Source: Halomonas icarae
GTDB taxonomy: Bacteria > Pseudomonadota > Gammaproteobacteria > Pseudomonadales > Halomonadaceae
NCBI RefSeq assembly: GCF_009901955.1
Contig: NZ_WUTS01000001.1
Location: 434,001 to 498,000, forward strand
Direction of reading: 5' to 3'
DNA length: 64,000 bases
Below the pieces are notes generated by a model. That model was not told where the DNA came from. It did not search any database and saw only the letters and a list, made by a program, of their open reading frames with translations. Below are positions 11,066 to 20,834 of this stretch, one piece after another (positions within the stretch are counted from its first letter, which is position 1; every line of letters begins with the position of its first letter). A program made the position numbers and the translations under genes.

Positions 11066-13882
11066 ATGAAACGCAAGCTGACACTCGCCATGCTCTTCTC
11101 GCTCTCCGCCACTAGCCCCATGGCGCTGGCTGTGGGGCTGGGAGAGGTAGACGTGCGTTCGACCCTCAATGCGCCGCTGCGTGCCTCGGTGCCTCTGGTG
11201 GATGCCTCAGGCATCCAGCCGGAGTTGCTCAATGTCTCGGTGGCCAGCGAGCGGGCCTTTGCCGCGGCGGGCCTGGAGCGTACCCCGCTCGCCGCGAGCG
11301 TGAAGCTCAGCGTCGAGCGCCGTCAGGGGCGACTCCATGTCGACTTGATCACCCGGCGTCCGGTGCGTGAGCCGTGGCTCGACCTGCTGCTGCAGCTGGA
11401 GTGGCCGACGGGTCAGATGGTGCGCGAGGTCACGCTGCTGCTCGACCCCCCCAACTATGACGAGATGCCGGCGCTGGTGACCGGTAGCGCTCGCGGCGTG
11501 GCCTCTTCGGCGCCGTCTGCCGAGGAGCGCCAGGCTGCGTCCACTGCTGCTGCGGCGCCGTCCCGGTCGGCCTTCGCCTCGAATCGGGGGTCGACCTGGG
11601 TGCGCAGCGGCGACACGCTCTGGGGGGTGGCGGGTCGCCTGAGGCCGGATAGTGACATCACCATGAAGCAGATGATGGTGGCGCTGGTAGCGGCGAATCC
11701 TGAGGCCTTCCCTTCCGGCAATATCAACGCCATGCGCGCGGGCCTTGCTCTCTCGGTGCCTGATCGCGCCACCATCGTGGCCCGCTCTCCGGCAGAGGCC
11801 GAGCGTATCGTCGGCGCCATGAACCAGGCGTGGGCCAATCGCGGCAGCGGGGCCCCGGCGCGGGTGGCGCTGAACGATGCGCAGAGCGTAGCCGAGGGCG
11901 CCGTCGTCGCCGCCCAGGATGCCTCTCGGCAGGCTCAGGTTTCGTCTGAGGGTGCCTCCGTTGATGAGGCCGCCGCCGATAGGAGCGTCGCCCAGAGCGA
12001 ACCTCCGGCGACCGAAGAGGATGGTGCGGTTGATGACGCCGGCCCCCGCCTGACCCTGCTGACCGATGCCCAGGTGGCGGCGGAGCAGGGGGGCGGCGCC
12101 GAGACGGCGGCTACGGCAGGGTCGGTAGAGGAGGGCGGTGACGGTGCCTTGGAGCGTTCGGCAGCGGAGCCGGGCGTGGAAGATGCTGCATCACGAGACG
12201 ACGCCGACGTCGATGCCGAGTCCGAGGCGGCGCTCTATGCCGAGGGGCTCACCGAAGACCAGCGCCTATTGCGCCTGGAGGAGCGCTGGCGGCAGAGTCA
12301 GGCTCAACTGGAGGCGGTGCAGGCGGAGCGCAATGCGCTGGAGGAGGAGCTCGGCGATATGCGCGATGAGCTGTCGACGCTGCGCGATCAGCTGGCGTCG
12401 CTGACGGCCGGCGGCGCGGGTGTCGAGGGGCCAGGTGCCGGTGGGCTGGCAGCCGCTTCCGTCAATGAGCAGGAGACATCCTGGTGGGGAGGGGTCTATC
12501 CAGGCGAGTGGGATCGTAGCCTGGTGCTGGGTGGAGCCGGCCTGGCCGCGCTGCTGGGGCTGTGGCTGGCGCTGCGTTATCGTCGCCGCGACGGAAGAGA
12601 GGCAAGTGCCTCGGAGGCCGGCGTGGTGCGAGTGGCCACCCCCGGCGCGGCCTCGCCGCTGCAGGTTGGCGCTTCTCCATCGGGTGCGTCCATGTCGGGT
12701 GCGTCCATGTCGGGTGCGTCCATGTTGGGTTCCTCCATGGCGGCCTCGCCCAGCGGGTCTGGAATGAGCGCCACGCTTCCCCAGGCCGAAAGCATCAACG
12801 AAGCCGATATCTTTATCGCCTATGGGCGTTACGATCAGGCGCGCAAGCTGTTGGAGGGCAACCTCGAGCGTGAGCCCGAGCGTGACGATCTGCGCTTCAA
12901 GCTGCTCGGTGTCTATCTGGAGCTAGGCAGCTATCAGGCGGCCGAGCGCGAGGCGGAGGCGTTGATGGTGGGGGGCAGCCCCGCGATGGTCGAGAAGACC
13001 GAACAGCTGATGGCGGATTATGGCCTTGCCGCGGGGGCGGCGGCCGAGGAGCGTGGTGAGCGCGCCGACTTCGGTGAAGCGGCAGCCGTCGAGACCTGGG
13101 CCGAGCCTACCCATTTCGATGAAACGACGGACGATGAGGTTCGGGGCGGACGGGCCGACTTCGGTGAAGCGGCGGCCTTGCCGCCCAGGCTCTTCGACCA
13201 GTCAGCCGGCGATGAGGGCGCGGAGGAGAAGACGCAGCCGAGGATGGCCGCTCATGAAGCGCCCCCCACGGGTGGCGAGTCCAGTAGCGAGATTGGCGCA
13301 GGTCTCGTGTCCGAGCCGGAGCCAGGGCGCGAGCCGACGCTGGCGTCAGAGCCGATGCAGGAGCCAGAGCCGATGCAGGAGCCAGAGCCAGAGCCAGAGC
13401 CAGAGCCTGCCCGGGAGCCGAAAACGGCTGGTCGCTCCGCGCCCGAGACACCCTCGTCACCGTCCAGTGTGACGCGTGCCGGTCTCGATGGCAGCGGCGA
13501 TATGCTCGAGTATTGCCCCCCCGTCCTCGACTCTCCTGCCGCCTCTCGCGAGGAGACGCCCATGCAGCCCAGTGTCGAATTTACCACCGAGGGGCTCGGG
13601 GTCGCCGAGAAGGGTGCCGGGCTCGAGGAGGGGGCGAGCCTGGATCGCGGTGATGTCGAGGCGCCTGCCGATCGGTCATTTGCCGATAATTGGGAGGTGG
13701 AAGAGGTTTCCTTCCCGCCGCTTCAGACGGATAATAGCGAGTTTTCCATCAGCGCTGCCCAGCGCCTGATCGATGCCGGTGAAGCGGGTCGGGCCCGGGA
13801 GCTTCTCGATGAGCTGAGTCGCAACGGCGACCCGGCGACTCGGGCAGATGCCTTGGCGCTGCTTAGACGACTGGATGCCTGA
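11066..13882 (+). CDS. fimV: FimV/HubP-type polar hub protein
   Basis: Large inner-membrane, peptidoglycan-linked protein that in relatives organises the cell pole, twitching and flagella. It has 938 residues: signal peptide about 1-22, a conserved FimV N-terminal domain (GLGEVDVRSTLNAPLRA) to about 130, a LysM peptidoglycan-binding domain about 175-235 (SGDTLWGVAGRL), an acidic linker, a coiled coil about 400-455, one membrane helix about 486-503 followed by RYRRR, then a very acidic cytoplasmic part with a TPR-like segment and the C-terminal FimV motif (SAAQRLIDAGEAGRARELLDEL). Low-complexity repeats include GASMS units (12680-12740) and EPMQEPEP units (13350-13410). The asd-fimV-truA order matches Pseudomonas. 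Confidence 0.94.
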   Translation: MKRKLTLAMLFSLSATSPMALAVGLGEVDVRSTLNAPLRASVPLVDASGIQPELLNVSVASERAFAAAGLERTPLAASVKLSVERRQGRLHVDLITRRPVREPWLDLLLQLEWPTGQMVREVTLLLDPPNYDEMPALVTGSARGVASSAPSAEERQAASTAAAAPSRSAFASNRGSTWVRSGDTLWGVAGRLRPDSDITMKQMMVALVAANPEAFPSGNINAMRAGLALSVPDRATIVARSPAEAERIVGAMNQAWANRGSGAPARVALNDAQSVAEGAVVAAQDASRQAQVSSEGASVDEAAADRSVAQSEPPATEEDGAVDDAGPRLTLLTDAQVAAEQGGGAETAATAGSVEEGGDGALERSAAEPGVEDAASRDDADVDAESEAALYAEGLTEDQRLLRLEERWRQSQAQLEAVQAERNALEEELGDMRDELSTLRDQLASLTAGGAGVEGPGAGGLAAASVNEQETSWWGGVYPGEWDRSLVLGGAGLAALLGLWLALRYRRRDGREASASEAGVVRVATPGAASPLQVGASPSGASMSGASMSGASMLGSSMAASPSGSGMSATLPQAESINEADIFIAYGRYDQARKLLEGNLEREPERDDLRFKLLGVYLELGSYQAAEREAEALMVGGSPAMVEKTEQLMADYGLAAGAAAEERGERADFGEAAAVETWAEPTHFDETTDDEVRGGRADFGEAAALPPRLFDQSAGDEGAEEKTQPRMAAHEAPPTGGESSSEIGAGLVSEPEPGREPTLASEPMQEPEPMQEPEPEPEPEPAREPKTAGRSAPETPSSPSSVTRAGLDGSGDMLEYCPPVLDSPAASREETPMQPSVEFTTEGLGVAEKGAGLEEGASLDRGDVEAPADRSFADNWEVEEVSFPPLQTDNSEFSISAAQRLIDAGEAGRARELLDELSRNGDPATRADALALLRRLDA

Positions 13883-13889
13883 TCACCGC

Positions 13890-14810
13890 ATGACTCTTTT
13901 CCAACGCCTCGATGAACGCACCCCCATGACCGGACGCCTGGCCATGGGGGTCGAGTATGACGGCAGCGCCTACTGTGGCTGGCAACGTCTCAAGCACGCC
14001 CCCTCGGTGCAGGCCTCCCTCGAGGAGGCGCTGGGCAAGGTCGCCAGCCACAAGATAACGGTGCATGCCAGTGGGCGCACCGATTCGGGTGTTCATGCCA
14101 CCCGTCAGGTCATTCACTTCGATGCGCCGGTGCCGCGCTCCCAGAAGGCCTGGGTATTCGGCACCAATGCCAATCTGCCACGGGATATCGCCGTGCGCTG
14201 GGTCACCGAGGTGCCCGACGCGTTTCATTCACGCTTCAAGGCGCTGGCGCGCCGCTATCGCTATGTGCTGCTCAATCAGCCGAGCCGCCCGGTGCTGGAG
14301 CGTGCCAACGTGACCTGGTGCCGCGACCCGCTGGATGCCGATGCCATGCACCGTGCCGCCCAGGTGCTGGTGGGCGAGCATGACTTCTCGAGCTTCCGTG
14401 CCGCCGGCTGTCAGTCCAAGACCCCCTGGCGCCATCTACACTTCATCGAGGTGCATCGTCACGGCCCCCTGGTGGTGGTCGATGTTCAGGGCAACGCCTT
14501 TCTGCACCATATGATCCGCAATATCGTCGGTGCCCTGGTAACGGTGGGGCGGGGCGAGCGTGGCGATGACTATCTGGCCGAGCTGATGACTCTGAAGGAC
14601 CGCACCCTGGCCGATGTCACGGCGCCGGCCTGCGGTCTGCACTTCGTGGACTCGCTCTATGACGACCAGTGGGGGCTGCCCAGGGAGCCCCTGGGTCCCA
14701 ATCTGCTCGCCTTCCTGGGAGAGTGGAGCGGTGAACGGACCCTTCCGGACTGCCCGATGGTCGAGTTCCGCCGTGGCCGGCCGCTGGCGCTCGACCGGGA
14801 GACGACATGA
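13890..14810 (+). CDS. truA: tRNA pseudouridine(38-40) synthase
   Basis: Converts uridines 38-40 of the anticodon stem to pseudouridine. The catalytic aspartate is in ASGRTDSGVHA near residue 66. GVEYDGSAYCGWQ near the N-terminus and FLHHMIRNIVGAL near residue 215 are hallmark TruA motifs. The start is uncertain: ATG 13890 gives 306 residues and ATG 13926 (MTGRLAMG) gives 294, closer to the family, and neither has a strong ribosome site. It begins a few bases after fimV, and its stop overlaps the trpF start by 4 bp. Confidence 0.95.
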   Translation: MTLFQRLDERTPMTGRLAMGVEYDGSAYCGWQRLKHAPSVQASLEEALGKVASHKITVHASGRTDSGVHATRQVIHFDAPVPRSQKAWVFGTNANLPRDIAVRWVTEVPDAFHSRFKALARRYRYVLLNQPSRPVLERANVTWCRDPLDADAMHRAAQVLVGEHDFSSFRAAGCQSKTPWRHLHFIEVHRHGPLVVVDVQGNAFLHHMIRNIVGALVTVGRGERGDDYLAELMTLKDRTLADVTAPACGLHFVDSLYDDQWGLPREPLGPNLLAFLGEWSGERTLPDCPMVEFRRGRPLALDRETT

Positions 14811-15433
14811 TGCGCACCCGGGTGAAGTTCTGCGGGCTGACGCGCAATGAGGACGTGGAGGCCGCGGTGGCGGCGGGTGCCGATGCCCTCGGCTTCGTGC
14901 TCTGGCCAGGCAGCAAGCGCGCCATCGATGAGCAGAGGTTGGCCGAGCTGAGCGCACGGGTGCCGGCCTTCGTCACCCGGGTGGGGCTGTTCGTTGATGC
15001 CGAGCCCGAGTGGGTCGCACGCTGTGCACCCCACCTCGACCTGCTGCAGTTCCATGGCAATGAATCGCCCGAGGCGTGTGCCGCGGGACCGCTGCCCTGG
15101 ATCAAGGCGCTGCGCATGCGCGAGGATCTCGATCTGGTCGCGGCCGCCGAGGCCTATGCCGGCGCGCGGGCGCTGCTGCTCGATGCCTATCGCCCGGGGG
15201 TGCCGGGGGGGACCGGGGAGACCTTCGACTGGTCGCGGATCCCCGCAAGCCTGGCAAAACCTGTTATTCTCGCCGGAGGCTTGAGTGCAGCCAATGCCGC
15301 CGAGGCGATCACGACGGTCGCACCCTTCGCGCTTGACGTCTCCGGCGGTATCGAGGCGGCCCCTGGTGTCAAGGATGTGTCGCGCATGGCGGCCTTCATG
15401 AGCGCGGTCCACGATGGCGACAACCGTTGCTGA
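14807..15433 (+). CDS. trpF: Phosphoribosylanthranilate isomerase
   Basis: Amadori rearrangement of phosphoribosylanthranilate in tryptophan synthesis; a stand-alone TrpF of 208 residues, as in Pseudomonas rather than the TrpCF fusion of enterics. The (beta/alpha)8 motifs are visible: VKFCGLT at the N-terminus with the catalytic Cys, ADALGFVLWPGSKR, LLQFHGNE, LLLDAY, ILAGGL and ALDVSGGIE with the catalytic Asp and phosphate loop. The ATG overlaps the truA stop, so it is coupled to truA. trpB follows after 168 bp containing a tandem array. Confidence 0.96.
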   Translation: MMRTRVKFCGLTRNEDVEAAVAAGADALGFVLWPGSKRAIDEQRLAELSARVPAFVTRVGLFVDAEPEWVARCAPHLDLLQFHGNESPEACAAGPLPWIKALRMREDLDLVAAAEAYAGARALLLDAYRPGVPGGTGETFDWSRIPASLAKPVILAGGLSAANAAEAITTVAPFALDVSGGIEAAPGVKDVSRMAAFMSAVHDGDNRC

Positions 15434-15498
15434 GTGCCGCGAACCCGATTTGCCGACACTCGATATTCGGTAACCCCGAATCCCTGTCATTCCAGGCC

Positions 15499-15576
15499 CT
15501 GTAATCCCAAGCGCTGTAACCCCAAGTGCTGTAACCCCAAGCCCCTATAAACCCAAGCCCCTATAAACCTAAGCCC
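15499..15576 (+). repeat. 15-16-bp tandem array between trpF and trpB
   Basis: About five degenerate units of the form CCCAAG-(C/T)GCTGTAAC then CCCAAGCCCCTATAAA, ending at the trpB ribosome site. No convincing attenuator or leader peptide with Trp codons is visible here. Confidence 0.75.
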
Positions 15577-15601
15577 AATGGCGATCTGTGAGGTGTCTTT
15601 C

Positions 15602-16816
15602 GTGAGCAAGTTCAGTGACCTGACCCGACTGCCGGATGCCCGTGGCCACTTCGGCCCCTATGGCGGCCGGTTCGTCTCGGAGACCCTGAGCTTCGCCCTG
15701 GATGAGCTGGAGAAGACCTACATGAGTCTTCGTGATGATCCGGCGTTCCTGGCGGAATTCGACTACGACCTGGCCCACTATGTAGGCCGGCCATCTCCGC
15801 TCTATCATGCCGAGCGGTGGTCGAAGCAGCTCGGTGGGGCACAGATCTGGCTCAAGCGCGAAGACCTCAACCACACCGGCGCCCACAAGGTGAACAACAC
15901 CATCGGGCAGGCGTTGCTCGCCAAGAAGAGTGGCAAGCCGCGAGTCATCGCCGAGACCGGTGCCGGTCAGCACGGCGTGGCCACCGCCACCGTGGCGGCG
16001 CGGCTGGGGCTCGAGTGCGATGTCTACATGGGGGCCGAGGACGTCCAGCGCCAGAAGCTCAACGTCTACCGCATGCGCCTGCTGGGCGCCAATGTGATCC
16101 CGGTGGAGTCCGGCACGCGTACCCTCAAGGATGCCATGAACGAGGCGCTGCGGGACTGGGTCACCAACGTCGATAACACCTTCTATATCATCGGCACCGT
16201 GGCCGGGCCGCACCCCTATCCGATGCTGGTGCGCGACTTCAACGCCGTGGTCGGTCGTGAGGCACGTCGTCAGTCGCTCGAGGAGTTCGGCGCCCTGCCC
16301 GATGCACTGGTCGCCTGCGTGGGCGGTGGCTCCAACGCCATGGGGCTCTTCTATCCGTTCGTGGAGGACGATGATGTCGTCATGTATGGCGTGGAGGCCG
16401 GCGGCGATGGTGTCGAGACCGGGCGCCATGCGGCGCCGCTGTCGTCTGGCGCGCCCCGCGGCGTGTTGCACGGCAATCGCACCTACCTGATGTCCGACGA
16501 GGGAGGCCAGGTCTCCGATACCCACTCGGTCTCGGCTGGCCTGGACTATCCCGGGGTCGGCCCCGAGCATGCGCTCTGGAAGGACGTCGGGCGGGTCAAC
16601 TACGTGGCCGCCAACGATAACGACGTGCTCGAGGCGTTTCGCGAGCTGACCCGCGTCGAGGGCATCATGCCGGCCCTGGAGTCGGCCCACGCCCTGGCCT
16701 ATGCCAAGGTGTTGGCTCCCACCCTGCGTCCCGACCAGAATATCGTCGTCAACCTCTCGGGACGCGGCGACAAGGACATCATGACGGTGGCAAACCTCGA
16801 CGGGATCTCATTCTAG
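15602..16816 (+). CDS. trpB: Tryptophan synthase beta chain
   Basis: PLP enzyme that condenses indole with serine. I place the start at GTG 15602, which has GAGGTG just upstream and gives MSKFSDL, a normal length of 404 residues; an ATG at 15578 would add eight residues. The PLP lysine is in HTGAHKVNN near residue 97, and the catalytic Glu is in AETGAGQHG. The phosphate loop [10 protein letters not shown] and the late SGRGDKD are present. It lies immediately before trpA, giving the alpha2-beta2 complex pair. Confidence 0.97.
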   Translation: MSKFSDLTRLPDARGHFGPYGGRFVSETLSFALDELEKTYMSLRDDPAFLAEFDYDLAHYVGRPSPLYHAERWSKQLGGAQIWLKREDLNHTGAHKVNNTIGQALLAKKSGKPRVIAETGAGQHGVATATVAARLGLECDVYMGAEDVQRQKLNVYRMRLLGANVIPVESGTRTLKDAMNEALRDWVTNVDNTFYIIGTVAGPHPYPMLVRDFNAVVGREARRQSLEEFGALPDALVACVGGGSNAMGLFYPFVEDDDVVMYGVEAGGDGVETGRHAAPLSSGAPRGVLHGNRTYLMSDEGGQVSDTHSVSAGLDYPGVGPEHALWKDVGRVNYVAANDNDVLEAFRELTRVEGIMPALESAHALAYAKVLAPTLRPDQNIVVNLSGRGDKDIMTVANLDGISF

Positions 16817-16831
16817 ATGACGGGCCAGACC

Positions 16832-17644
16832 ATGAATCGTATCGACCAACGCTTCGCCGACCTCAAGTCCCAGGGGCGTCGCGCACTGATTCCCTTTATC
16901 ACCGCCGGCGACCCCGGCCCCGAGCACACCGTGGGCTTCATGCATGCCCTGGTGGAGGCGGGTGCCGATGTCATCGAGCTGGGGGTGCCCTTCTCCGACC
17001 CCATGGCCGATGGCCCGGTGATCCAGAAGGCCTGCGAGCGTGCGCTCAAGCGTGGCGTGCGCCTCTCTCATCTGTTCGAGATGGTGCGGGAGTTTCGCCA
17101 GAGCGACAGCACGACACCGGTGGTGCTGATGGGCTATCTGAATCCCATGGAGCGTATCGGCCTGGAGGCCTTCGCCGAGCAGGCCGCCGCGGCAGGCATC
17201 GACGGCGTGCTGACGGTGGATATGCCGCCGGAGGAGGCCGAGGAGCTGGGGCCGCTGCTGAAATCTCGCGGTCTCGCCTCGATTTTCCTGGTTGCACCTA
17301 CCACTTCCGAGGAGCGGGCCGCTACAATATGCGCCCATGGGGAGGGATATCTCTACTATGTCTCCCTCAAGGGCGTTACCGGGTCGGCGATCCTCAATGC
17401 GACGGATGTGGCCGACCATCTGGCGCCGCTGCGGCGCATGACCGACCTGCCGCTGTGCGTGGGCTTCGGCATCCGTGACGGTGCCTCCGCGGCCGAGGTG
17501 GGCAAGGTGGCCGACGGGGTCATCGTCGGCTCGGCACTGGTCAGCCGCATCGCCGAGAATACCGAGACGCCCGAGGCGATTCCTGCCGAGCTCAAGGCGG
17601 TGCTCGGCGAGATGCGTCAGGCCCTGGACGCCCTGAACGCCTAA
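16832..17644 (+). CDS. trpA: Tryptophan synthase alpha chain
   Basis: Cleaves indole-3-glycerol phosphate to indole and glyceraldehyde 3-phosphate and channels indole to TrpB. The TIM barrel has catalytic Glu and Asp in [14 protein letters not shown] and [12 protein letters not shown] near residue 175. ATG 16832 (MNRIDQRF) aligns with the family N-terminus and gives 270 residues; another ATG at 16817 abuts the trpB stop. Neither has a good ribosome site, so translational coupling to trpB is likely. In Pseudomonas trpBA is elsewhere; here it sits between trpF and accD. Confidence 0.96.
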   Translation: MNRIDQRFADLKSQGRRALIPFITAGDPGPEHTVGFMHALVEAGADVIELGVPFSDPMADGPVIQKACERALKRGVRLSHLFEMVREFRQSDSTTPVVLMGYLNPMERIGLEAFAEQAAAAGIDGVLTVDMPPEEAEELGPLLKSRGLASIFLVAPTTSEERAATICAHGEGYLYYVSLKGVTGSAILNATDVADHLAPLRRMTDLPLCVGFGIRDGASAAEVGKVADGVIVGSALVSRIAENTETPEAIPAELKAVLGEMRQALDALNA

Positions 17645-17723
17645 CTCAAGTAGCGGCTACACGAATCGATTCATGCGCCCGGGGCCTCCCCGGGCGCCGA
17701 CACGAACACGGACCCTTTCTGAC

Positions 17724-18773
17724 ATGAGCTGGCTAGACAAGATCGTGCCCTCCATTGGGCGAATCCAGCGCCAAGACCGCCGTGCGAGCGTGCCCGACGG
17801 GCTGTGGCGCAAGTGTCCCAAGTGCGAGTCGGTGCTATATCTTCCCGAACTCGAGAAGCAGCACAACGTCTGCCCCAAGTGCGATCATCACCTGCGCCTG
17901 ACCGCCCGCAAGCGCCTCGACTGGTTCCTCGACAAGGAGGGGCGGGAAGAGATCGCCACGGAGGTCGAGCCCGTCGACCGCCTCAAGTTCCGTGACTCCA
18001 AGAAGTACAAGGACCGCCTGACGGCGGCCCAGAAGGAGACCGGCGAGAAGGATGCCCTGATCGCCATGCGTGGCACCCTGGATGGCTTGCCGGTGGTAAC
18101 CGTGGCCTTCGAGTTCTCCTTCATGGGGGGCTCCATGGGGGCGGTGGTTGGTGAGAAGTTTGTGCGCGCCGCGACCCTGGCTCGCGAGGAGGGGATCCCG
18201 CTGATCTGCTTCGCCGCTTCCGGCGGGGCGCGGATGCAGGAGGCGCTGTTCTCGCTGATGCAGATGGCCAAGACCTCTGCGGCACTGGAGAAGCTCAAGG
18301 AGGCCGGCGTCCCCTATGTCTCGGTGCTCACCGACCCGGTCTTCGGTGGGGTCTCGGCATCGCTGGCCATGCTGGGGGATATCAACATGGCCGAGCCCAA
18401 TGCCCTGATCGGCTTCGCCGGCCCGCGAGTCATCGAGCAGACGGTCCGCGAGAAGCTGCCGGAAGGCTTCCAGCGCAGCGAGTTTCTGCTCGAGCACGGC
18501 ACCGTGGACATGATCGTGCACCGTCGTGAGATTCGCGATCGCCTGGGCCGAGTGCTGCGCAAGCTGACCCATCAGCCCGCCAGCGGAGAGCCTGAACTGG
18601 CGGTCACCCCGACGACCCCTGACCTGGTGGAAGAGGCCGAACAGGGCGAGGCCCGCGTTGATGCCGAACCGACGACGGCCGAGACCCCGACCGAGGCACC
18701 GGAAACCGGCGCCGAGGACACATCGTCTGCGAGTGATGAAGCGCCCGCAGACTCCGCCGACGAGCGGCGCTGA
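17724..18773 (+). CDS. accD: Acetyl-CoA carboxylase carboxyltransferase subunit beta
   Basis: Beta half of the carboxyltransferase that makes malonyl-CoA for fatty acid synthesis. The Cys4 zinc ribbon (CPKC twice, about residues 28-54) and the crotonase-like domain with FMGGSMG and the ASGGARMQE oxyanion region are clear. At 349 residues it is about 45 longer than E. coli AccD. The extra length is a C-terminal tail from about residue 288 rich in Glu, Ala, Thr and Pro, looking disordered and acidic. ATG 17724 gives MSWLDKI, the usual start. folC follows after 6 bp. Confidence 0.97.
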   Translation: MSWLDKIVPSIGRIQRQDRRASVPDGLWRKCPKCESVLYLPELEKQHNVCPKCDHHLRLTARKRLDWFLDKEGREEIATEVEPVDRLKFRDSKKYKDRLTAAQKETGEKDALIAMRGTLDGLPVVTVAFEFSFMGGSMGAVVGEKFVRAATLAREEGIPLICFAASGGARMQEALFSLMQMAKTSAALEKLKEAGVPYVSVLTDPVFGGVSASLAMLGDINMAEPNALIGFAGPRVIEQTVREKLPEGFQRSEFLLEHGTVDMIVHRREIRDRLGRVLRKLTHQPASGEPELAVTPTTPDLVEEAEQGEARVDAEPTTAETPTEAPETGAEDTSSASDEAPADSADERR

Positions 18774-18779
18774 CGCCCC

Positions 18780-20126
18780 ATGAGCGAGGCGCTGCCCACC
18801 ACTCTGGACGCCTGGCTGGCGCGTCTCGAGGCCGCTCACCCCGTGGGGATCGACCTTGGCCTCGAGCGCGTGGCCGAGGTCGCCCGGCGCATGGGACTGC
18901 TCGCTCGGCCCCTGGCCGGGCGCGTGATCACCGTGGCCGGCACCAATGGCAAGGGCTCCACGGTGGCCATGCTGGAGGCCCTGGCTCGCGCCCATGGCCT
19001 GACCACGGCGACCTACACCTCCCCCCATCTGGTGCGCTACAACGAGCGATTGCGTCTCGATGGCGAGGAGGCCGACGACGCGGCGCTGATGGCGGGCTTC
19101 GAGGCGGTGGAGCAGGCGCGTCTGGCGGGTGAGCCGATCAGCCTGACCTACTTCGAGGTGGGGACGCTGGGGGCGCAATGGGCGATCTCCCGTCGGCCGC
19201 CCGACCTCGCGATTCTCGAAGTGGGCCTGGGGGGGCGGCTCGACGCGGTCAATATCATCGATCCCGATGTGGCCGTGGTGACCACCGTGGCTCAGGATCA
19301 TGCCGCCTTCCTCGGCACCGACCTCGAGCAGATCGGCCGTGAGAAGGCCGGCATCATGCGTGCCGGACGCCCCGCGGTGCTGGGCAGCCACACCCTGCCG
19401 GCCAGCGTGCGCGAGACCGCCGCCAAGCTCGGTGCCCCCGTCCATGCACTGGGCGAGGCGTTTACCCGCGAGGGCGAGGCCGAGGGGTGGTGCTGGAGGG
19501 GAGTGGGGTCAGACCCCAGGGGCTCGGGGTCTGACCCCGCCGCCTTCCTGAGTGATCTCCCGGACCCCGGCCTGCCCCTGGATAACGCCGCCACCGCGCT
19601 GCAGGCCCTTAGCCTGGCCGACGTGACTCTCGAGGTCGATGCATGCCGTCAGGCACTGGCGAGTGTTCGGCTGCCCGGGCGCATGCAGTGGTGGGGGCAG
19701 TGGTGCCTGGATGTGGGCCACAATCCGCATGCCGCCAGCTATCTGGCCAAGCGACTCCAGGCACGTCCCTGTCGTGGGCGTACCCTGGCGCTGCTGGCGA
19801 TGCTGGGCGACAAGGACGCCGATGGCGTGATCGCCGCCCTGGCGCCGGTGATCGATGGCTGGGTGCCGGCGAGCCTCGCGGGGGAGCGCGCCCGCAGTGC
19901 CGATGAGCTGGCCGAGCGACTCACCGCCCGAGGCGAATCCGTGATGCATCGCGCCACGTCTCCCGGCGAGGCCGTCGAGTGGCTGGTGACCCAGCTGGGG
20001 GAGGAGGACCGGGTGCTGGTATGTGGCTCCTTCCTGACGGTGGGGGAGGTGTTGCCGCGGCTGGCAAGCGTCGCCGGTTCGGTACAGACTGACACGGACC
20101 AGAGCTCCAGGGAGGTAGCCCCGTGA
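18780..20126 (+). CDS. folC: Dihydrofolate synthase / folylpolyglutamate synthase
   Basis: Mur-ligase-fold enzyme that adds glutamate to dihydropteroate and later to folates. It has 448 residues; the ATP loop TVAGTNGKGST is near residues 55-65, followed by YTSPHLVRYNER, ILEVGLGGRLDA and TTVAQDHAAFLG. The C-terminal domain has LDVGHNPHAA. Residues about 242-253 (GVGSDPRGSGSDP) are encoded by two head-to-head GGGGTCAGACCCC palindromes, which look like a repeat inserted in frame in a loop before the second domain. The stop overlaps the dedD GTG. The order accD-folC-dedD-cvpA-purF is conserved from E. coli to Pseudomonas. Confidence 0.95.
   Translation: MSEALPTTLDAWLARLEAAHPVGIDLGLERVAEVARRMGLLARPLAGRVITVAGTNGKGSTVAMLEALARAHGLTTATYTSPHLVRYNERLRLDGEEADDAALMAGFEAVEQARLAGEPISLTYFEVGTLGAQWAISRRPPDLAILEVGLGGRLDAVNIIDPDVAVVTTVAQDHAAFLGTDLEQIGREKAGIMRAGRPAVLGSHTLPASVRETAAKLGAPVHALGEAFTREGEAEGWCWRGVGSDPRGSGSDPAAFLSDLPDPGLPLDNAATALQALSLADVTLEVDACRQALASVRLPGRMQWWGQWCLDVGHNPHAASYLAKRLQARPCRGRTLALLAMLGDKDADGVIAALAPVIDGWVPASLAGERARSADELAERLTARGESVMHRATSPGEAVEWLVTQLGEEDRVLVCGSFLTVGEVLPRLASVAGSVQTDTDQSSREVAP
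19505..19538. repeat. Inverted pair of GGGGTCAGACCCC palindromes inside folC
   Basis: GGGGTCAGACCCC (19505-19517) and its reverse complement GGGGTCTGACCCC (19526-19538) are separated by 8 bp. Each arm is almost self-complementary and the pair can also form a 13-bp stem. This motif recurs in intergenic repeats of many proteobacteria; here it is inside a gene. Confidence 0.85.
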
Positions 20127-20833
20127 AGTATGGTATGCGTGAGCGCCTGAGTGGCGCGGTGATCCTGATCGCTCTGGCGGTTATCTTCGTGCCGATGCTG
20201 TTCGATGACCCGGCCCCGCGTGACGGGCGCCCCGAGCCGTCGATCAGCATCGAGGCACCCATCGAGGTCGAGCGCCACGATGTGCCGGAACCGCAGCCAC
20301 CGGCCAGCCTGTCGGGCGACGAGGCGTCCGGCGTGATTCCAGAGCCCACCCCCCGTCTCCTGCCCGGCGACGAGACGCGTTCATCCCGAATCGCTTCGAC
20401 GGAGGCGACGCGCCAGGACATGCCGTCGGCGAGCGAACAGACCTCTGACGAGCCGGCATCTGCCGAACCGTCATCTGCCAAACAGAGTTCCACCCAGGAG
20501 CCCGCCGACACCGCGACTGCCGTGGATCCCATCGCCGAACTGGCGCGGGCGGCCGACCAGCGACTGGCCGAGCGCTCATCATCTCCCGGCGCGGCCGTGG
20601 CGCAGGGGGAGTGGGCCGTTCAGGTCGGCAGCTTCGGCAAGCCATCCAACGTCGAGCGGCTGCTGGCTCAGCTGCGTGACGAGGGCTTCACTGCCTACAG
20701 CCGGCCACGCGGCAACGACCTTACCACCGTCTATGTGGGCCCCTTTGCCACCTCCGAGGCCGGCGAACAGGCGGTCGCCGAGGTCAAGGCGCGGGTCAAT
20801 CTCCAGGGCCTGCTGGTCCGGGTGAAGGAGTGA
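20123..20833 (+). CDS. dedD: DedD-like SPOR-domain inner-membrane protein
   Basis: A 236-residue cell-division protein. It has a short cytoplasmic start (MKYGMRERL), one membrane helix about residues 8-28, a long Pro, Ser, Glu and Thr-rich periplasmic linker with low complexity, and a C-terminal SPOR domain about 160-234 (WAVQVGSFGKPSNVERLLAQL) that in relatives binds denuded septal peptidoglycan. The GTG start at 20123 has GGAGG 7 bases upstream and overlaps the folC stop, so it is translationally coupled. cvpA follows after 1 bp. Confidence 0.9.
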   Translation: MKYGMRERLSGAVILIALAVIFVPMLFDDPAPRDGRPEPSISIEAPIEVERHDVPEPQPPASLSGDEASGVIPEPTPRLLPGDETRSSRIASTEATRQDMPSASEQTSDEPASAEPSSAKQSSTQEPADTATAVDPIAELARAADQRLAERSSSPGAAVAQGEWAVQVGSFGKPSNVERLLAQLRDEGFTAYSRPRGNDLTTVYVGPFATSEAGEQAVAEVKARVNLQGLLVRVKE

Positions 20834-20834
20834 C

